A DNA stretch of 64,000 nucleotides from Burkholderiaceae bacterium (GTDB lineage: Bacteria; Pseudomonadota; Gammaproteobacteria; Burkholderiales; Burkholderiaceae_C). Position 1 is the stretch's first letter. Each line of letters opens with the position of its first letter. The notes beneath the pieces are model-generated. The model saw only the letters and a program-made list of their open reading frames with translations, did not search any database and was not told the DNA's origin. Positions 58,988-64,000 of this stretch are shown one piece after another. The DNA lies in the NCBI GenBank assembly GCA_019745555.1, contig JAIESX010000012.1:1-64000 (forward strand). The letters run 5' to 3'. The position numbers were made by a program, and so were the translations under genes.

Positions 58988-59932
58988 GTGGAACAGGCCC
59001 CATGGACACACACCACCGTCTTGTTGAACGAAGCCATCGAAGCCTTGCTCAACAAGCCGCAGGATCCGCCCGGCGTGGCCGAGCCGGCCGATGGCGCCTA
59101 TGTGGATGCCACCTTCGGCCGCGGCGGGCACACGCGTCTGCTGCTCTCCAGGCTCTCCCCCCGTGGGCGGGTCACCGCCTTCGACAAGGATCCCGCTGCC
59201 ATTGCCGAGGCGCAGACCATCGCCGACCCGCGCTTCGCCATCCGGCACCAGGGCTTCCGGCATCTGCGCGAGCTGCCGCCGGCCAGTGCGGACGGCCTGC
59301 TCATGGACCTGGGTGTGAGCTCGCCCCAGATCGACGACCCGACACGCGGTTTCAGCTTCCGTTTCGACGGGCCGCTGGACATGCGCATGGACACCACGCG
59401 GGGCCAGAGCGTGGCGCAGTGGCTGGCGACGGCCGAGACAAAAGCAATCGCGGAGGTGATACGTGACTACGGTGAAGAACGGTTTGCTGGCCCGATTGCA
59501 AAGGCGATTGTGGCGCGCCGACAGGAACGGGGCCCAGTTTCAAGCACCGCTGAACTGGCCCAGCTCGTGGCTGACACGGTCAAAACCCGCGAGCCGGGCC
59601 AGAACCCTGCAACGCGCACATTTCAGGCTCTTCGGATTTTCATCAACGCCGAGCTTGAGGAGCTGCAAGAAGCGCTAGAGGCCAGCCTCGATGTGCTGCA
59701 ACCCGGAGGACGGCTGGTCGTGATCAGTTTCCACTCGCTGGAAGACCGCATCGTCAAGCAGTTCATCGCGCAGCATTCGCGCGAGGTCTACGACCGCCGT
59801 GCGCCCTTTGCCGAGCCCAAGCCCATGAAGCTGCGCGCGTTGGACCGCATCAAGCCGAGTGCCGTCGAGGTGGCCGCCAACCCGCGCGCGCGCAGCGCCA
59901 TCATGCGCGTGGCCGTGAGGACTGCCGCATGA
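58988..59932 (+). CDS. rsmH: 16S rRNA (cytosine(1402)-N(4))-methyltransferase
   Basis: [62 protein letters not shown] start. Confidence 0.96.
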   Translation: MEQAPWTHTTVLLNEAIEALLNKPQDPPGVAEPADGAYVDATFGRGGHTRLLLSRLSPRGRVTAFDKDPAAIAEAQTIADPRFAIRHQGFRHLRELPPASADGLLMDLGVSSPQIDDPTRGFSFRFDGPLDMRMDTTRGQSVAQWLATAETKAIAEVIRDYGEERFAGPIAKAIVARRQERGPVSSTAELAQLVADTVKTREPGQNPATRTFQALRIFINAELEELQEALEASLDVLQPGGRLVVISFHSLEDRIVKQFIAQHSREVYDRRAPFAEPKPMKLRALDRIKPSAVEVAANPRARSAIMRVAVRTAA

Positions 59933-60258
59933 CACGCGTGAACCTCGTCCTGCTGCTCGCTGTGCTGGCCAGCGCGCTCTACCTCGTGAGCGTGCAGTAC
60001 GAGTCGCGCCGCCTGTTCGCCGAACTCGACCGCGCCGTGGGCGAAGCGCGCCGCATCGAGAGCGAGCGCGAGCAGCTCGAGCTGGAGAAGCGCCGCCAGG
60101 CCACGACCCAGCGCGTCGAGAAGCTGGCCAAGGACAAGCTGGGCATGCGTCCGGCCAGCCCGGCCATCACCGATTACGTGAGTTACCAGCCCTACAGCGG
60201 CACCGTGCCCTCGGGAGCGACTGTACAACCGCGTGTCTCCGGGGGGCGCCTGCAATGA
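59929..60258 (+). CDS. ftsL: Cell division protein FtsL
   Basis: Single TM N-terminus, coiled coil, position between rsmH and ftsI. Confidence 0.9.
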   Translation: MTRVNLVLLLAVLASALYLVSVQYESRRLFAELDRAVGEARRIESEREQLELEKRRQATTQRVEKLAKDKLGMRPASPAITDYVSYQPYSGTVPSGATVQPRVSGGRLQ

Positions 60259-62000
60259 GCAGCCGCAGCATCCAGTACACCTCGAGTCCGCTGCTGGCCA
60301 GCCGTACGCCGGTCTGGCGCAGCAAGTTCGTCGTCGCCATGCTGGCGCTGAGCTTTCTGGTGCTCGCGGGCCGTGCAGCCTATATCCAGGTCATCTCCAA
60401 CGACTTCTTCCAGAAGCAGGGCCAGGTGCGCTTCGCGCGCACGCTGGAGCTGCCGGCCAACCGCGGCCGGGTGCTGGACCGCCATGGCCAGATCCTGGCC
60501 ACCAGCGTGCTCGCGCCCAGCATTTGGGCCATCCCCGAGGACGTGGACCGCGATCCCAGGCAGTTGCAGCGCCTGGCCCGCCTGCTGGACATGCCGCTGG
60601 CGGACCTCAAGCGCAAGCTCGAGGACGAGGACAAGACCTTCGTCTGGCTCAAGCGCCAGGTCGATGAACCCGTGGCCAAGCAGATTGCCGAGCTCGGCAT
60701 CAAGGGTGTCTACCAGCGCAAGGAATACAAACGCCAGTACCCCGAGGGCGAGGTCGCCGCGCACCTGGTCGGGTTCACCAATATCGAGGACCACGGCCAG
60801 GAGGGCGTGGAGCTGGCCTTCAACAGCACGTTGGCGGGCAAGTCCGGTTCGCGCCGCGTGATCAAGGACCGATTGGGCAGCGTGGTCGAGGCCGTGGGTG
60901 CGCAGGTGCCGCCGGTCGAGGGCCGCGACGTGCAGCTGTCCATCGACAGCAAGATCCAGTTCTATGCCTACCAGCGCCTCAAGCAGGCGGTGCAGGAGAA
61001 CCAGGCCCAGGCCGGCAGCGTGGTGGTGCTCGATGCCCAGACTGGCGAGCTGCTGGCTCTGGCCAACTACCCGAGCTTCAACCCGGCGCGTCGCCTGAGC
61101 CACAAGAACGCGCCGCTGCGCAACCGCGCGCTGACCGATTCCTTCGAGCCCGGCTCCACGGTCAAGCCCTTCGTCGCGGCGCTGGCGCTGGAGAAGGGGG
61201 TGGTCGTCCCCTCGACGCCCATCCAGCTCAGCAGCAACGGCCGCATGAACGTCGGCAGCTCCACCATCAGTGACTCCCACCCCCATGCCGTGCTGACGCT
61301 GACCGAGGTGGTGCAGAAGTCCAGCAACATCGGCATGGTCAAGCTGGCACAGCAGATGCCGGCGCGCGACCTGTGGGAGATGTACAGCCAGGTCGGTTTC
61401 GGCCAGCGCCCGCAGCTGCCTTTCCCGGGCGCGGTCAGCGGCCGCCTGCGGCCCTGGAAGACCTGGAAGCCCATCGAGCACGCGACCATGAGCTATGGCT
61501 ACGGTCTCTCGCTGAGCCTGGTGCAGCTGGCCCACGCCTACACCGTGTTCGCGCACGACGGGGAGATCATTCCCATCTCGCTGCAGAAGGTCGAAGGGCC
61601 GGTCCATGGCGTGCGCATCCTGCAGGCCCGCCACGCCCGCGCGGTGCGCCACATGCTGCAGCTGGCCACCGGCCCGGGCGGCACGGCGCCCAAGGCCCAG
61701 ACCCTGGGCTACTCGGTGGGCGGCAAGACCGGCACAGCGCGCAAGCAGGAAGGCCGAGGTTATGCCGACAAGAAGTACCGCAGCTTCTTCGTCGGCCTGG
61801 CACCCGTGGCCAACCCGCGCATCATCGTGGCGGTGATGATCGACGAGCCGGATGCCGGCAAGATCTACGGCGGCGATGTAGCCGCACCCGTCTTCAGCGA
61901 GACCGTGCAGCAGACCCTGCACCTGCTGGGCGTACAGCCGGACATCGAGGTCAAGCCGGCGATCGTCGCCCAGAGTCCGCTGGCGGAGGACAAGCTGTGA
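60255..62000 (+). CDS. ftsI: Peptidoglycan D,D-transpeptidase FtsI (PBP3)
   Basis: RGRVLDRHGQILATSV, FEPGSTVKPFVAALAL (SxxK), KSSNIGMVKLA, GGKTGTARK. Confidence 0.96.
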   Translation: MSSRSIQYTSSPLLASRTPVWRSKFVVAMLALSFLVLAGRAAYIQVISNDFFQKQGQVRFARTLELPANRGRVLDRHGQILATSVLAPSIWAIPEDVDRDPRQLQRLARLLDMPLADLKRKLEDEDKTFVWLKRQVDEPVAKQIAELGIKGVYQRKEYKRQYPEGEVAAHLVGFTNIEDHGQEGVELAFNSTLAGKSGSRRVIKDRLGSVVEAVGAQVPPVEGRDVQLSIDSKIQFYAYQRLKQAVQENQAQAGSVVVLDAQTGELLALANYPSFNPARRLSHKNAPLRNRALTDSFEPGSTVKPFVAALALEKGVVVPSTPIQLSSNGRMNVGSSTISDSHPHAVLTLTEVVQKSSNIGMVKLAQQMPARDLWEMYSQVGFGQRPQLPFPGAVSGRLRPWKTWKPIEHATMSYGYGLSLSLVQLAHAYTVFAHDGEIIPISLQKVEGPVHGVRILQARHARAVRHMLQLATGPGGTAPKAQTLGYSVGGKTGTARKQEGRGYADKKYRSFFVGLAPVANPRIIVAVMIDEPDAGKIYGGDVAAPVFSETVQQTLHLLGVQPDIEVKPAIVAQSPLAEDKL

Positions 62001-63496
62001 TGCAGCGCCTGCACTCCCCCGAGCAGGCGGCCGCCTGGCTGCGCAGCCGTGTGCGCGGCACGTTGCACACCGACAGCCGGCGCGTGGGCGCGGGCGACGG
62101 TTTCATCGCCTGGCCGGGCGCTGCGCGCGACGGCCGGCACTTCGTGTCCGATGCGCTGGCCCAGGGGGCCGTGGCCTGCGTGGTCGAGCAACAGGGCGTC
62201 GAGGCCTTCGGTTTCGAGAGCGGTCCGATCGCAACGTACGACGGACTGAAGGCGGCCAGCGGTCCGATCGCCGCCGCTTACTATGAGCAGCCCTCGCAGC
62301 AGATCGAGGTGCTGGCCGTGACAGGCACCAATGGCAAGACCTCCACGAGCTGGTGGCTGGCCCAGGCCCTGGAGGCGCTGCAGCCTGCTGTGCCTTGCGG
62401 TCTGATCGGCACGCTCGGGGTGGGGCGCGTGTCCACACCGGGCGGCGCCGTGCAGAGCACCGGCCTGACCACACCCGACCCGGTGCTGCTGCAGCAGACC
62501 CTGCGCCGCTTCGTCGAGGAGGGGCTGCAGGCCTGCGCCATCGAGGCCTCGTCCATCGGCATCGCCGAGCGGCGGCTCGATGGCACGCGCATCCGCGCCG
62601 CCATCTTCACCAATTTCACCCAGGACCATCTGGACTACCACGGCAGCATGGCCGCCTACTGGCGGGCCAAGGTCGAGCTCTTCGACTGGCCCGGTCTGCA
62701 GGCGGCCGTGCTCAACCTAGACGACCCCAAGGGGGTGGAGCTTGCCGCGGCGCTCGCGGGCCGCGAACTGGACCTGTGGACGGTCTCGCTGCGTTCCGAC
62801 GCCGGTGCCCGCCTGACGGCGCAGGACCTGCGCATGGGCCCGCGTGGCGTGCAGCTGCTGGTCTGCGAAGGCGACTTGCGTGTCCCGCTGAGCACACACG
62901 TGCTGGGCGACTACAACGTCAGCAATCTGCTGGGCGTGATCGCCACGCTGCGCAGCCTGGGCATTTCCCTGGTGGATGCTGTGCTGGCCTGCCACGCGCT
63001 CCAGCCCGTGCCCGGTCGCATGGAATTCCAGGGCGGCGACGATCTGCCGCTGGCCGTGGTGGACTATGCCCATACGCCCGACGCCCTGGCCCAGGTGCTC
63101 CAGGCTTTGCGTCCACTGGCAGCACAGCGCGGCGGCCGGGTGTGGTGCGTGTTCGGCTGCGGCGGCGACCGTGATCCGCACAAGCGCCCGCTCATGGGGG
63201 CAGCCGCGGCCGCGCATGCGGACCAGATCGTCCTGACCAACGACAACCCACGCAGCGAGTCGCCCGAGGCCATCCTCGCGCAGATCCGCGCCGGCGTGCC
63301 GGCGGCCCGTGTCGAGCCCGACCGCGCCCGCGCCATTGCGGCGGCGCTCGCGCAGGCTGACGCCCGCGACGTGGTGCTTGTGGCCGGCAAGGGGCACGAG
63401 GACTACCAGGAGGCGGCGGGCGTACGCATGCCCTTCTCGGACCGCGAGCAGGTGGGCCTGGCGCTGCGCGCGCGCCGCACAGGAGTCCGTGCATGA
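62000..63496 (+). CDS. murE: UDP-MurNAc-tripeptide synthetase MurE (mDAP-type)
   Basis: VTGTNGKTSTSWWLAQAL, DYAHTPDAL, LTNDNPRSESP (DNPR). Confidence 0.96.
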   Translation: MQRLHSPEQAAAWLRSRVRGTLHTDSRRVGAGDGFIAWPGAARDGRHFVSDALAQGAVACVVEQQGVEAFGFESGPIATYDGLKAASGPIAAAYYEQPSQQIEVLAVTGTNGKTSTSWWLAQALEALQPAVPCGLIGTLGVGRVSTPGGAVQSTGLTTPDPVLLQQTLRRFVEEGLQACAIEASSIGIAERRLDGTRIRAAIFTNFTQDHLDYHGSMAAYWRAKVELFDWPGLQAAVLNLDDPKGVELAAALAGRELDLWTVSLRSDAGARLTAQDLRMGPRGVQLLVCEGDLRVPLSTHVLGDYNVSNLLGVIATLRSLGISLVDAVLACHALQPVPGRMEFQGGDDLPLAVVDYAHTPDALAQVLQALRPLAAQRGGRVWCVFGCGGDRDPHKRPLMGAAAAAHADQIVLTNDNPRSESPEAILAQIRAGVPAARVEPDRARAIAAALAQADARDVVLVAGKGHEDYQEAAGVRMPFSDREQVGLALRARRTGVRA

Positions 63497-64000
63497 GCGC
63501 GCACAGCATCATGTTCAATCTGCAGCAGGCCCAGCCTTGGCTGGCAGGTGCGCGCCTGGTCGGTGACGGCCTCGTGGGCGTGACGCGGGTGCACAGCGAC
63601 ACGCGGACCCTGCAGCCCGGTGATCTCTTCGTGGCGCTCAAGGGCGAGCGCTTCGACGGCAACGCCTTCCTCGCGCAGGCCCGTCAGGCCGGCGCGGTGG
63701 CCGCGCTGTGCAGCGACGAGGCGGCCCTGCGCGCCAGCGGGCTGAGCGGCCTCGTGGTGGCCGACAGCAAGGCCGGCCTGGGCCAGCTGGCCACAGGCTG
63801 GCGTGCCCGGCACAAGCTGCCGCTGATCGCGGTGACCGGCAGCAACGGCAAGACCACGGTGACGCAGATGACGGCCGCCATCCTGCGTGCCTTCAAGCCG
63901 CAGGCTACCCTGGCCACCGAAGGCAATCTCAATAACGACATCGGTGTGCCGCTGACCCTGCTGCGCCTGCGCGCCCAGCACCAGCTGGCCGTGGTGGAGC
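63493..64000 (+). CDS. murF: UDP-MurNAc-tripeptide--D-Ala-D-Ala ligase MurF (partial, runs off window)
   Basis: Read directly from sequence: MSAHSIMFNLQQAQPWLAGARLVGDG...HSDTRTLQPGDLFVALKGERFDGN...IAVTGSNGKTTVTQM; 4-nt overlap with murE. Confidence 0.93.
   Translation, partial: MSAHSIMFNLQQAQPWLAGARLVGDGLVGVTRVHSDTRTLQPGDLFVALKGERFDGNAFLAQARQAGAVAALCSDEAALRASGLSGLVVADSKAGLGQLATGWRARHKLPLIAVTGSNGKTTVTQMTAAILRAFKPQATLATEGNLNNDIGVPLTLLRLRAQHQLAVVE

Overview
High-GC betaproteobacterial chromosome segment, most likely Burkholderiales/Comamonadaceae (inferred from gene content and protein style, not searched). The window is densely coding and mostly housekeeping. Left end (1-10.1 kb): a surface-glycan locus with a GT4 glycosyltransferase, a WecB/WbpI-like epimerase, a class-II glutaminase fused to a WbpG-type N-acetyl-sugar amidotransferase, a WbuB-like GT, PglC/PglD/PglE-like enzymes, an H-NS gene and a PglF/WbpM-like dehydratase. 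Next come argB and slmA; a TetR-headed beta-oxidation operon with several thioesterases (11.9-23.1 kb); an ATM1-type ABC transporter; c-di-GMP enzymes; a gltIJKL-type amino-acid transporter; rnk, pyrC and htpX; rnpB (RNase P RNA); a Cys-less IscR-like regulator divergent from a LysR/NhaR-like gene; M48 peptidase + YjgN; dapF-DUF484-xerC; a chemoreceptor; rlmI; a COG0523 metallochaperone beside a Cys-poor dksA; a double-STAS-like protein; hslVU; and the start of the dcw cluster (mraZ-rsmH-ftsL-ftsI-murE-murF). No CRISPR, transposase, prophage or tRNA was recognised. The best leads are: (1) the fused glutaminase/sugar amidotransferase; (2) a recurrent ACAAT/ATAAT-N6-8-ATG arrangement suggesting leaderless mRNAs; (3) a structured rnk leader with a predicted leaderless 33-aa uORF and competing hairpins; (4) a pseudouridine-synthase homologue lacking its catalytic motif; (5) DksA with a histone-H1-like extension and a lost zinc finger next to a COG0523 gene; (6) the double-STAS-like orphan protein. 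All family calls were made by reading the sequences; no search was run.
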